Assembly: GCF_905147365.1 (NCBI RefSeq) | Contig: NC_056423.1 | Span: 4,134,501 to 4,198,500 of the forward strand | DNA from: Aricia agestis | Taxonomy: Eukaryota > Arthropoda > Insecta > Lepidoptera > Lycaenidae | DNA length: 64,000 nucleotides | Reading direction: 5' to 3' | Part shown: positions 42,628-52,797 of the stretch, piece by piece | Layout of the letters: each line of letters begins with the position of its first letter | How positions within the stretch are numbered: the stretch's first letter is position 1 | The notes under the pieces: generated by a model | What the model was told of the DNA's origin: nothing | Databases searched by the model: none | Seen by the model: only the letters and a program-made list of their open reading frames with translations | Program-made: the position numbers and the translations under genes

Positions 42628-42705
42628 GTAGTGATGCTGTCGTGCGCTTCATAAACGCGCGACTGCATCGCCACTAAAAGTCGCAGTGGGCGAAGGCCTT
42701 AACTG
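42628..42705. mobile_element. Right part of the TAA-duplicating MITE
   Basis: AGTAGTGATGCTGTCG and CGCAGTGGGCGAAGGCC/TTA match the ends of 18232-18416. Confidence 0.65.
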
Positions 42706-43480
42706 TACATTCAGTCGCAATACATCCTATGTCCTTTTCCGGATCTTGAAGTATCTACGTAGGTATCTACATATTATCTTATCTCATTTAAATCGGTTCA
42801 ACAAGCATTAATATTTAATAGACAGACACTTATGTATGTAATTGATAATAAATTGAAATAAGAACTCAAATACGACATAACTACAAGAATAGAGGTTCGG
42901 GTAAAAAGCCTTTCAACTTTCGATGATAGAATATAGATTTTGTTCGTGGAAGACGAATGTTCGCACATGCTGTTCAAAGTTATCTCACATCCGATGGAAC
43001 CTTTATTGCATCTACACAAGGATCATATTCCTACAAACTCCTAGAAGCTCGGGGCGGGCTATACTAGCTAAAGTTTAACATGGAAATCTGATTGAAGAAA
43101 ATTCAAGGGTTAGGGTAGGCAGACCCTTGTAAAATGTAATAAAACTTATCCGTTCTCCGCAACGAATATGACATAGAATATAGATGAATTATTATTATTA
43201 TTATATTATTACTATATTTATCACTAGTATTAAATATGGAACATAATATTATTTTAAACCAATGTTGGGGACACAGATATAGACCATGATCGATTATGTC
43301 TATTGTGGATGTGATATGTCTGTGGTTGGGGATCATACTGTAATTTTGCCTGTTATAAATTATTATGCTTTTGAATTTTTCTTTTCTCTCTTTCAGGCTT
43401 TCATTTTCAGTATTTTTCTGCAAGTTTATTTACTCAGTAGCAGATTTGATTGGCGAATCGACAATTTATTGATAGGGAAC
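42706..43480. other. Gene-free stretch
   Basis: Short frames at 43103-43423 and 43286-43612 overlap on opposite strands and show no family. An ATT/TAT-rich run lies near 43190-43215. Part of 42715-42800 resembles family B. Confidence 0.45.
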
Positions 43481-43570
43481 AACTGTCAAAAAACCGAAGG
43501 GACGCCGCTGGTGCCCTTTTTTGGCATTACCAGCACCCTGGGCGCCGAAGCAATGGGCTGGGAAATATAC
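43480..43570. repeat. Fragment related to the 27747-27882 hAT MITE
   Basis: It has GACGCCGCTGGTGCCC and ACCAGCACCCTGGGCGCCGA in the mirrored arrangement of the 27747 element. Confidence 0.4.
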
Positions 43571-43619
43571 TTTTCAAGTAGAGGAAGGCCATACAGAAGT
43601 ATTGACCTTTGAAGGCGGT

Positions 43620-43836
43620 TAAGGGCCTTCGCCCACTGCGACTTTTAGTAGCGATGCAGTCTCGCGACTATGAAGCGCTCGACTGCATCACTACTAACGC
43701 GCGCTAGTCGCATATTTACAACTCCATACAAAACACAGCTAACGACTGCATCGCGACTGTATCGATGCAAATATGCGACAGTATCGCCACTGCATCGCTA
43801 GTCGCTACAAAAAGTCGGAATGGGTGCACGGCCTAA
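43620..43836. mobile_element. PIF/Harbinger-like MITE with TAA duplication
   Basis: The element is 43623-43833, ends GGGCCTTCGCCCACTGCGAC and GGGTGCACGGCC, TAA on both sides. Same family as 18232-18416; about 25 bp longer owing to an extra CGCGACTATGAAGCGC segment. Confidence 0.88.
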
Positions 43837-43919
43837 TATCTCCGATACTTATCTGAAACTCGCTACCGTGTCACATCTCGCAATTTGCATCATATTTGTC
43901 CCAGCTACGCTTACATTTA

Positions 43920-44268
43920 TACGTGGGAGAGCCATGCTTCGGCACGAATGGGCCGGCTCGACCGGAAAAATGCCACGTTCTCACAGAAAACCGGCGTGAA
44001 ACAGCGCTTGCGCTGTGTTTCGCCGAGTGAGTGAGTTTACCGGAGGCCCAATCCCCTACCCTATTCCCTGCCCTACCCTCCCCTATTCCCTTCCCTTCCC
44101 TTCCTTACCCTCCCCTATTACCCTGTTCCCTCTTAAAAGGCCGGCGACGCACTTGCAGCTCTTCTGATGCTACGAGTGTCCATGGGCGACGGAAGTTGCT
44201 TTCCATCAGGTGACCCGTTTGCTCGTTTGCCCCCTTATTTCATAAAAATAAAAAATAAAAAAAACAAA
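43920..44268 (+). mobile_element. Family A SINE-like copy, full length
   Basis: ACGTGGGAGAGCCATGCTTC to CCCCCTTATTTCATAAAAAT with an A-rich tail. The best-preserved plus-strand copy. Frame 44031-44213 is a repeat shadow. Confidence 0.9.
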
Positions 44269-44321
44269 ATCAATTATTGTTACTATTTATTGTACATAAT
44301 ATAATGACGAATGAATTACTA

Positions 44322-44677
44322 GATGACGCCCGCAACTTTGTTGCACCAAAATTTTTTCATCGCGCGAGATACCGTCGCGTACCTTTCTCCGGGATTTTAA
44401 ATATCCCATGTCCTTTATTTATTTATTCATAGACATCGCATACATTTTTTACTTAAAACTAAAATAACAATTAGTATTATGTCTAATGCACACGACAACC
44501 GCGGTGTAATTATCATTAATAGTTAGTTTATAATTATTAGTCCTTTCCCAATTCCCGAGGACCGGGGTCCGGGACTCAAAGTATCTCCATACAAGATTTC
44601 AGCAAAATCGGTGAAGTGGTTTGGTCGTGAGGAGGTAACAGACAGACACACTTTCGCACTTATAATATTAGTATGGA
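44322..44677 (-). repeat. Family B repeat interrupted by about 130 bp
   Basis: ACTAGATGACGCCCGCAACT to CTTATAATATTAGTATGGA. A TATTTATTTATTC ... AGTTTATAATTATTAG block at about 44413-44542 interrupts it between two GTCCTTT repeats, which could be a target duplication. Confidence 0.7.
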
Positions 44678-44819
44678 ATATGGATTTTCACGCCTCCGTA
44701 TAGTTGCTTGCTCTCGAAATTATGTAATGGGTTCGCGTTCCATCTCCACGAACCACGTAGAAAAAAATTATTTAAACAAGTAAATTAATATATGTACGTC
44801 GAAAAGGCATTAAGAGGTC

Positions 44820-45140
44820 CGTCCATAGACCAGCTGAAAGGATCGCTTATCCATTCTACTGGGTAACTTATGAGTGTAAAGAAAGAGAGAGTTCTCGTGT
44901 ATTGCGCACACACTGCATAGCTGGTCTTCCCTCGAGCAATATCACCACCACCAGGGGTGGATTTATACTACGGGCAGTCGAGTCGAGCACTTTTGTATGG
45001 GGAAACTCGTGACGCTCGGGTCCTTGCCCATACAAAAGTGAAAAAAAAAATTCGTCTTTCAGAGCTGCTACTTCCACAGTGAACTCTCTACAAGGAACAC
45101 GTACACACCCTAAAGTATTATCACTTATTTTTGTTACACA

Positions 45141-45142
<2 letters not shown>
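44820..45142. mobile_element. SINE body fragment followed by a mariner-like foldback
   Basis: 44820-44920 matches the SINE body (GAGTGTAAAGAAAGAGAGAG, TATTGCGCACACAC). 44985-45142 matches the right half and centre of the 46780-47026 element (ACTTTTGTATGGGGAAACTC, CCATACAAAAGTG, TTGTTACACACTGTA). Confidence 0.6.

Positions 45143-45236
<94 letters not shown>
45143..45236. repeat. (TA)n microsatellite, over 45 units
   Basis: An uninterrupted TA run directly after the TGTTACACACTGTA terminus of the mariner-like element, whose insertion duplicates TA. Confidence 0.95.
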
Positions 45237-45238
<2 letters not shown>

Positions 45239-45284
45239 CTTCGCCTCCTACTGCTACTATATCAGATAGTGTTTGTATGTCTTA

Positions 45285-45425
45285 GAAGGTCTTATCCTTG
45301 ATTGTTCGCACATTGTTTTTTGAGTCTATGTAAATAAGTAAGTTTATTTTGTAGCTGTATGAATCTGTAAAATTTGTGAACGTGTATTTGTGTTGCAAAA
45401 ATAAATATTATTATTATTATAAACT
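45285..45425 (+). mobile_element. LINE or SINE 3' tail fragment
   Basis: The fragment ends TTGCAAAAATAAATATTATT and an (ATT)n tail, a typical RTE-driven end. No coding part. Confidence 0.45.
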
Positions 45426-45628
45426 TAATTACAATTTAAAATAAAACAATATAAGAATCTGTACAAACAGGCGGTCCGCTGAAAGCGGTTTCTTTCAGAC
45501 AACCTTGAATTATTATTATTAATAATTAATTCAAGACATTCGACATCCAATATTTGCCCTATCTAAATATTGTCAATCATAATTTTTACCCCAATAAGTG
45601 AAAAATCTTGGAATGTTATTTCTTATTA

Positions 45629-46072
45629 TTAAGGGGGCGACTAACCCAAAATTTTCGATTTTATAATTCATTTTTATACTTGAAAATAAGCCCCGAATTA
45701 GTTCATTTTCTAAAATTAGATACTACATTATATTTCCAAGAATCCGATCTGAGCAAAATCACGATATCTTAAAATTTTCTCGATTAAGAAAAATCACAAA
45801 GAATATACATCTAATTTTCACGAATTTTTCATTTATCGCCATAACCGTGCATTGAACTAAGTTAATATTTTAACACATTGTATAGAATTCTATCATTGAG
45901 AAGCCGACCTAGCGGATTTTTAAAATGTTGTATATATATCGAGTTATTGAGAAAAAACTAATTTGGTCATTTTTTACCTGGCATAATATATGAAAGACGT
46001 GATATATGATATATGAAAGAGTGTGAAGAGAGAAGGACGATGCTTGATTTTTTGGGTTAGTCGCCCTCTTAA
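45629..46072. mobile_element. piggyBac-like MITE with TTAA duplication
   Basis: The element is 45633-46068. Its ends GGGGGCGACTAACCCAAAA and TTTTGGGTTAGTCGCCCTC are inverted repeats of about 19 bp with one mismatch, flanked by TTAA on both sides (45629-45632, 46069-46072). A TTAA target is the piggyBac signature. 436 bp, no transposase. Confidence 0.93.
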
Positions 46073-46259
46073 CTTAATTGTTATTTCCAAGATCAATTAC
46101 TCATTTGCACATTGTCGGGAACAATGCGACACTTGCTGCTCGCCATTGTTATACGAAATGAAGTCATGACGTAAGGCATAGAGTAACTTAAACATAACTG
46201 TATAGTGACGTCAGTATGACGTCAGGCTTTGGCCGCACAAAATATTTAGCACGAGCCTA

Positions 46260-46505
46260 CGACTGGATGACTCCCACAACCGCGTTTCACCGAAATTCGT
46301 TTGTCGCGCGAAAACCATATTATATTATGTATATTTTCATGGAAATAAGATATTTTCCCACATCAAAATGTAGCCTATGTCCTTTCTCAGACTCTAGTAT
46401 AACTGTGTACAAAATTTCATTGCAATCGGTTCAGTAGTTTTGGCGTGAAAGCGAGACAGACAGACAGACAGACAGAGATACTTTCGCATTTATAATATTG
46501 GTATA
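46260..46505 (-). repeat. Family B repeat
   Basis: GGATGACTCCCACAACCGCG to CGCATTTATAATATTGGTAT, with an (ACAG)n run at 46455-46475. Confidence 0.7.
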
Positions 46506-46674
46506 GATTATAATACGTTTCTTAGCACACACTTAGGCCACAGTAGAAATGCGAAATAATAGAAAAGCTGACAGTTTTTATGGACAAACTGAGATATTTC
46601 CTTTGGTAGTCCATCATTTAGTCTACTTTACCATAAGAATAACCTTTCTATGATGGCCATGCCGAGCTTGCTGC

Positions 46675-46779
46675 TACTCAAAGTATCTCCATACCAAATT
46701 TCAGCAAAATCGGTTCAGCGGCTTGGGCGTAAAGAGTAACAGACAGACTGACAGGTAGGCATACGCACAGACACATTTA
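46675..46779 (-). repeat. Family B fragment
   Basis: CTCAAAGTATCTCCATACCA, AAAATCGGTTCAGCGG and the GTAACAGACAGACTGACAGG run; it abuts the mariner-like MITE. Confidence 0.65.
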
Positions 46780-47026
46780 ACAAGGTGTAACAAAAATAAG
46801 TGATAATACTGTGGGTGTGTACGTGTTCCTTGTAGAGACTTCACTGTGAAAGTGGCAGCTCTGAAAGACGAAATTTTTTTTCACTTTTGTATGGGCAAGG
46901 GCCCGAGCGTCACGAGTTTCCCCATACAAAAGTGATTTTTTTTGGTCTTTCAGCGCTGTTCTTTCACAGTTAACTCTCTACAGTGTTATCCCTTAAGTGT
47001 TATCACTTATTTTGTTACACCCTGTA
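46780..47026. mobile_element. Mariner-like MITE
   Basis: The ends ACAAGGTGTAACAAAAATAA and TTATTTTGTTACACCCTGTA are inverted, with AAGTGATAATAC and GTGTTATCACTT next to them. The centre folds again (ACTTTTGTATGGGCAAGGGC / CCCCATACAAAAGT). The ACAGGGTGTAAC type of terminus and TA-rich flank suggest Tc1/mariner. Fragments at 14268, 17215-17620, 41205-41260 and 44985-45142. Confidence 0.8.
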
Positions 47027-47286
47027 TAATTATTATCAAGTATGGACAGTCTATATCCATAACCATCTATACATCGTATATGAATGCGAGATGTCTCTTC
47101 ACGCTATTATTAGTATAAAACTGTGCTTATTAAACTAATTTAGATTTTAGACAAAGTTTATTCGCGGAGATGCTTTGAATTTTGGGACAAACATATTATA
47201 TTTTTGTCACAGAAAAATTAAATTTAACTTTTTTCTGCGCATTGATGTCCGTGCTAATATTAGAAATGCGAAAGTGTGTTTGTCTA

Positions 47287-47585
47287 TTTTTTTTATGAAA
47301 TAAGGGGGCAAACGAGCAAACGGGTCACCTGATGGAAAGCAACTTTCGTCGCCCATGGACACTCGCAGGATCAGAAGAGCTGCAGGTGCGTTGCCGGCCT
47401 TTTAAGAGAGAATAGGGTAATAGCGGAGGGTAGGGAAGGGAATAGGGTAGGGGATTGGGCCTCCAGTAAACTCACTCACTCGGCGAAACACAGCGCAAGC
47501 GCTGTTTCACTTGGCGACGGAAGTTGCTTTCCATCGGGTGACCCGTTTGCTCGTTTGCCCCCTTATTTTCATTTAAAAAAAAACT
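47287..47585. mobile_element. Chimeric family A copy: a reverse copy fused to an inverted 3' end
   Basis: 47287-47510 is a reverse family A copy up to the GCAAGCGCTGTTTCAC hairpin. Then, without the 5' head, the sequence switches to the forward 3' end (GGCGACGGAAGTTGCTTTCC to GCCCCCTTATTTTC). The result has 3' ends at both edges and no head. Confidence 0.85.
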
Positions 47586-47639
47586 GTAACTCAAGAACCG
47601 CTAGGTATAGCTAGACGCTAGACTACTGAAATATTTACA

Positions 47640-48515
47640 GATTGTGTATTTCTGTTGCCGCTATAACAACAAAAACAAAATAAAATAAATATTTAAGCGG
47701 GGCTCCCATACAACAAACGTGATTTTTTTACCTTTTTTGCTCGTAATCAATAATGGTAGCCCGTAGCAGGTAGGCACTTGAAATACTTACTAAAAAAAAC
47801 TACCTCACCATCCCAATTTTAGGGTTCCGTAGTCAACAAGGAACCCTTATAGTTTCGGTCTGTCTGTCTGTCCGCGGTTTTACTTAGAGACTATAGGACC
47901 TACAAAGCTGTAATTCGACATGAATGCAGATATTAATCCCACAGAGGAAGTACATATAAAGGAACTTTTGGTTCAAATTCCTTTGAACGTAGGGTTGCCA
48001 TCCGTCCGGATTTCCCAGGATTTGTCCAAGTTTGAAGGGTCCGGGGTGCGTCCGGCTGGGTTTTTGAAAAGTGTCCGGTTGAAATCCAGACACTTTTGAT
48101 AAGAAAATTTAACTTTTAAGTCATGCGGCAATAAACGAAAGATAAAAACTCGCTAAACATACACACGGTTTCTTGCACGGACTTGAGTTAGTCAGATTTT
48201 TACAAATTCTTGTTGGAAAAGCAAAAATTGGCAAGACGTTATCGTAAATACTGTTTAAGAGGTGGGGGAAATAACCACATTTCGGCCAAATATCCGGGAA
48301 TTTTGTCGTGCCTGCCATCACCATATTCCCTTCGCTGGGAAGGGAATATGGTGATGGCAACCCTATTTGAACGTAACTGAGATGATGTTGTTAGTAGTGT
48401 TATAAAACACGTTATATTTATGTACATTAATTGACCATACAAAAATTATCAAAAACTAGCGGTACTACGGAATCCTATATTACGCGTGGCCCGACACGCA
48501 CTTGGCCGGTTTTCC
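47640..48515. repeat. Family C sequences, one split by a hAT MITE
   Basis: 47640-47770 holds family C inner boxes (GGCTCCCATACAACAAACGT). 47820-47989 plus 48366-48515 form a second unit (AGGGTTCCGTAGTCAACAAG to GCCCGACACGCACTTGGCCG), which becomes continuous when the MITE at 47990-48365 is removed. Confidence 0.7.
47982..48373. mobile_element. 376-bp hAT-like MITE with perfect TSD TTTGAACG
   Basis: The element is 47990-48365, starting TAGGGTTGCCATCCGTCCGG and ending GATGGCAACCCTA. TTTGAACG flanks both sides (47982-47989, 48366-48373). Near its right end a 20-bp perfect hairpin (TGCCATCACCATATTCCCTT and mirror, 48313-48359) adds to the foldback. Confidence 0.93.
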
Positions 48516-48596
48516 ATTTTGTGTGAGGACATCACATTTATAACTTCACCTTCATGATTTTCAGATTAAATTGTTGACAGAAATATCATTTAGAAA

Positions 48597-48642
48597 TTAT
48601 CTATAAAGCAACATTATCATGTTGCTTTATAGATCACTTCCA
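48597..48642. repeat. Short hairpin
   Basis: ATCTATAAAGCAACA and TGTTGCTTTATAGAT are exact mirrors around a TTATCA loop. Confidence 0.8.
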
Positions 48643-48906
48643 AACCCAGAGTAATAAATGTTGCAGATGGAAATAGATATTGTTTATTGTTCGACTCAAC
48701 AGGACCGATTTGTTATCCGTCCGATATGTCGTGCAAAATAATGTTTTTACATTATTATTAAATATTTTTTTTATTAGTAGGAAAACCGAAAATTTATTAC
48801 ACTGTTTCTTCGGAATAATTATTACGGTATTTTATGGAGATATAATAGGGATGTAGTGAGTGGTATGGCCACAGTCCAAAATCCACATGGACCGTACTTT
48901 CGCACT

Positions 48907-49227
48907 AGAGCGACCATAAAGTTAATATACCTAGCGGAATAGAGCAACAATCTCGAGCTGTCAAACGAAACCGAAATTGGTTTCATCTGTGTGTAAAAAT
49001 ATGTGTACGTATACACTTACACAAGCATGATTGAACGTGATTTCTATGAGATTAAATTGTCAAAGTGCGGCTCGTGCCGAGCTGCCGACTGAACGTCAAA
49101 AAAAGAGTGCTGCTGTATCATTCACACGTCTCTCTATTTACCACGCAGTGTTACTGATAGTGACATCTCTCTTGCTCAGGCCTTTGTTTCTCTATTCCGC
49201 TAGGTATATTAACTTTATGAGAGCGAC
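48907..49227. mobile_element. MITE with 30-bp perfect ends and perfect TSD AGAGCGAC
   Basis: The element is 48915-49219. CATAAAGTTAATATACCTAG and CGGAATAGAG (48915-48944) is mirrored exactly at 49190-49219. AGAGCGAC is present on both sides (48907-48914, 49220-49227). An 8-bp duplication fits hAT or P superfamilies; the CATAAAG terminus does not decide. The same terminus occurs at 57485-57512. Confidence 0.94.
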
Positions 49228-49264
49228 ACGATACGGTGCGAGTCGCGACACTTCGCTTCTAAAC

Positions 49265-49715
49265 TGACGTTTGTAAATTTTTCTATGAATTAGCGTCGTG
49301 TGACGTGTCGTGTCCCTTTGGCCTTTTTTGCTCGCTCGCTTCGCTAGCTCGGCCATTTGGATGTTTTAGATCAGTGTCATATTGATACGCTTCAGCTATG
49401 CGTTGTTTGTAACATAACACGGATGTTTAACACAATCGTGTCTGGCTTTCTCGGTTTATCATCACATCGCAATGGAATTACTATATAGGACGTGCAATTG
49501 GACATGCAAACATAAAAATGATTTATCTAATAAAGATGACTGATAAATGATAACTGTGTGAAAAATTACTGAATTTTATTCGTGTTTTATCGAACATCTT
49601 GTTAATAATTGCTTAAGCTTAAGCTAGTCAAATAGCTAGTTAATTACTTAAATGTAATTAAATTAAGATTTTGTCTTCATATTTTAATCTCAGCTAAGTA
49701 ATTTTAATATTCGTC
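49265..49715. other. Gene-free stretch
   Basis: A CTCGCTCGCTTCGCTAGCTCGG patch lies at 49331-49352, and 49560-49660 mirrors short phrases seen at 9785-9830. No gene. Confidence 0.45.
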
Positions 49716-49717
49716 TC

Positions 49718-50198
49718 TTAAGAGGATTCCACACCGCCATTTTTTCCATACAAACGTTGTCCCCTGTTTCCTCCCTGGATAATGCTAGTAGAGTTATAAT
49801 TTTTTTCCTGAATATCTACGGCCACTAATACAATGTCCCTATGTTTTCTTTTTTTTCATAATTTAATTATTAAATAAGATATGAACGTTCAAAAACCCAA
49901 AAAAATGGCCAGATTTTCCACTGTGTTCAAACGTCCAGAAAACAGATTTGGATAGATTATACAAAAAAAGCAAAACATAGGAACACAGCTCAAGCCTTTT
50001 TTTAATCTTTAACGAAAAAAGTACTTAAATCGGTTAAGTTTTGGAGAAGGAATCAGGGGACAACGAATCGTTGATTTTCTGGATTTTCTGCAGTTGTCTC
50101 TATCGCGTTCTGCGGTATAGGCTTGAGGTAAGGGAGACAACTATAGATATTACACGTACTTTTTTTTCATTTCTCTAGCCGCTGTGGTATCCTCTTAA
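49718..50198. mobile_element. piggyBac-like MITE with TTAA duplication
   Basis: The element is 49722-50194, ends GAGGATTCCACACCGCC and GCTGTGGTATCCTC, flanked by TTAA on both sides (49718-49721, 50195-50198). The GTTGTCCCC and AGGGGACAAC boxes are further inverted pairs inside. 473 bp, no transposase. Confidence 0.9.
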
Positions 50199-50625
50199 GA
50201 GTGGCAAGAATCTTGCGATTTTCTTGATAAGCTCAATAGTGTGTTTCTTGAAATACTTTTTTGTGTTGAAATACTTGAAATAAAAATAAGTTTCAGAGAA
50301 CGCCAGGCATCTGTGACATCTTTGAAAAAAGAATGAGCGACCAAATAAAAAATATTTAAAAAATAAATACGATTTATTTAATGAATGGACTGCTTGCTGA
50401 CAGAGAGACCGGGGATAGACCTACTGCTGATAAATGAGGACGATAAAAGTTATTTTGGGACGTTTTATATATTTTTGTTTTACTATAAATGCTTGGCTAT
50501 CAAAATATTCGACTGAGTTTCAACCATAAGTTGATGCAGTAGAATTTAAATTTGATAACACAGCATCTATTCAGAAACACATGTTTCTGAATCCAAATGC
50601 AAATATGGCGGAATACTAATCCATA
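50199..50625. other. Gene-free stretch
   Basis: A short hairpin CAGAAACACATGTTTCTG at 50571-50588; no gene. Confidence 0.5.
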
Positions 50626-50815
50626 GTCCATACTAATATTATAAATGTGAGTGTGTCTGTCTGTCAGTTACCTCTTCACGCTTAAGCCGCTGAACCGATT
50701 TTACTGATATTTGGTATGGAAATACACAAATTCCCGGGAAAGTACAGAGGATACTTTTATCCCAGAAAAATGTACCTTCCCGGCCGCGGGATAATCGAAT
50801 TTTGGCGCAACCACA
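50625..50815 (+). repeat. Family B repeat
   Basis: CCATACTAATATTATAAATG to AATTTTGGCGCAACCACAG; the terminal TCATCTAGT is missing. Confidence 0.75.
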
Positions 50816-50828
50816 GAATATATTATTA

Positions 50829-51134
50829 TATTAGTACAGGGGTCACCAATTAGTTTTGCTCGGAGTCCATTTTAAGAAAAGAAATGACTTTCGCGGTCCA
50901 CACATTTTATAAAAAAAAGGAAATTTATTTACATACAATCAGAAAAGTGTAATTTTTTGTAGTTAATTATCTCTCTGATGTTTGGAGTGAAATTGGCGCA
51001 AGCTAGTTATGTTCATCAGTAAGTCGAGACCGTTTTTAACGAAGATCATCTTCGAAAATGCTTGGTCCGCACGCAATGGATCGGCGGTCCGGATGCGGCC
51101 CGAGGTCCGCCATTTGGTGACCCCTGTATTAGTA
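50829..51134. mobile_element. 290-bp hAT MITE with perfect TSD TATTAGTA
   Basis: The element is 50837-51126, ends CAGGGGTCACCAATTAG and CGCCATTTGGTGACCCCTG, with TATTAGTA on both sides (50829-50836, 51127-51134). It shares ATCATCTTCG and GGTCCGGATGCGG with the 2090-2578 element. The two frames across it (50963-51166, 51009-51314) are shadows. Confidence 0.94.
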
Positions 51135-51958
51135 CTTAGTAGTACCAAGCGCACAACTAGGTACATACTACATAATATTATACTCTCTCACTATAACTAC
51201 TTAATAACAACAATTTATCCGCTTACTTTCAGTACGTTATCCCATTTTATCATTAGACTGACTTTTATAAATGGGAATTTTTCACGAATTTTCTTGAATT
51301 CTTTGAAGTTTTGAAATAATTTATAAGTAAATATTAATTATATTTTACAAGATCACACGAAGTTTTTATTAATTTCTCCAAGATTATAAAAAGAAGTGTT
51401 ACACTCTATTTGCAAAAACTTTTTTGTAAAATACTTACTTATAATAAGTACTTATTTTGTTTTTGATTTCATTTATTTTAATTTTTATGGGCAGTACTAA
51501 TTATCATTTATGGGTACTGTTGGATATGTAAATAGGCCTTTAATTAACCTTATAAACCAATTTTCTTTAAATTTATTGCTCAAAATGCAGGTAATAAGGT
51601 ATAATAAAATAACAGGCACAGTTATGGAAACAATTTTAACTTGGACTACATTGCACGCAATGTTGTTGCTTCGTTCGCGTTTAATTTGCTTCGGTTTCAA
51701 TGAAACTGATTCTTATGCAGTTGACATTAAGGTTATATTAAGGGTGAAATAAAACAGAACGGTGTTAATGCGGGTAATACCGATAACACCTAGCCTTGAT
51801 ATTTTATAGCTTTTCCTCACACTTTTCTAAGAGTATTTAGGTGGTACTAAGTTTAACAGAAGAAACCAACTACCTCCTGTGCAGCCTCAATTTATTTCGG
51901 CAGTTATGATTTCCCGCCATTTCCTTTTTCCGTACTTGAACTGTACCTACTTACATAG
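51135..51958. other. Gene-free stretch
   Basis: Open frames on both strands at 51497-51752 overlap and have no recognisable family. Confidence 0.45.
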
Positions 51959-52298
51959 TACATTCTCATGGGCGCACAGAGGGGGGGGGGGGGGTCAGGG
52001 GGGGGGAAATCATGTTGACGTCCCTAACTCCCTACTTAGTAGGTATATTATCTAGTACTTTTATTTTAAAAAATTAAAAATTAAGAAACCGAATTCTTGC
52101 CATTTGTTTGCAATAAGTACAATATTTTTACAAATAAAATGATTAATTTTTTATTCTTTATAAACACCTAGCTTATAAAAAATCTGATTTGCCTCCCCCC
52201 CCCTGGCCTAGAACCTGGGTAATTTGCCCCCTCCTGGCCCAGAATCTGGGTAATTTGCCCCCCCTGGCCCAGAACCTGGGTACGCCCATGTACATTCT
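51959..52298. mobile_element. 324-bp hAT-like element with perfect TSD TACATTCT and long G/C runs
   Basis: The element is 51967-52290, ends CATGGGCGCA and TACGCCCATG, with TACATTCT on both sides (51959-51966, 52291-52298). Near the left end is a G15-type run (51980-52006), and near the right end a CCTGGCCCAGAACCTGGGTA unit is repeated about three times (52201-52283) with C-runs between. Confidence 0.92.
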
Positions 52299-52314
52299 AC
52301 AATTATTATAGACC

Positions 52315-52500
52315 AACTAGATGACGCCCGCAACTCCGTAGCGCGAAAATTCGTTTATCGAGCGGGAACCGTACATTTTTCCGGGATAAAAACTATCCTA
52401 TGTCTTTTCTCAGGACTCAAAGTACATACCTATCTCCATGCCAAATTTCAACAAAATCGGTGCAGCGGTTCGAGCGTATTAGTAAATTGTATGGATGGCA
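52315..52500 (-). repeat. Family B repeat
   Basis: ACTAGATGACGCCCGCAACT to GAGCGTATTAGTAAATTG; the TCTGTC tail is lost. Confidence 0.75.
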
Positions 52501-52795
52501 ATTGGCAGGTATTACACGCATCAATATTATCACGATTCCGTAATAATATTGTCGTATAGGTCGTATAGGATCGTGTTAAATGAAGAGCCTCCTAATTTGA
52601 GTAGCGTTTGGTCGTCATTAACCTTTTATTAATTCTGATGACCACGTCCGCTGTAGGTAAATAAAGCAGCTCATGTTTATGTTATGTTTATTGTTTTAGC
52701 ACGTGTTCAGCCGGCAGTATTTATAATATTTAAACACTTTTCATATCTTTTTTGGCCTGGATTGCCGATAGGCATGCTATTATTATTGTTATTGG
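52501..52795. other. Gene-free stretch
   Basis: Nothing recognisable apart from short REPEATED phrases of GTCGTATAGG at 52551-52571. Confidence 0.45.
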
Positions 52796-52797
52796 CA

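Noticed and set aside
43103..43612. Two overlapping 106-108-codon frames on opposite strands
   Set aside because: No family, signal or splice context; the plus frame crosses a hAT-like fragment.
45079..45285. A 68-codon protein with an alternating Ile-Tyr run
   Set aside because: It translates the (TA)n microsatellite.
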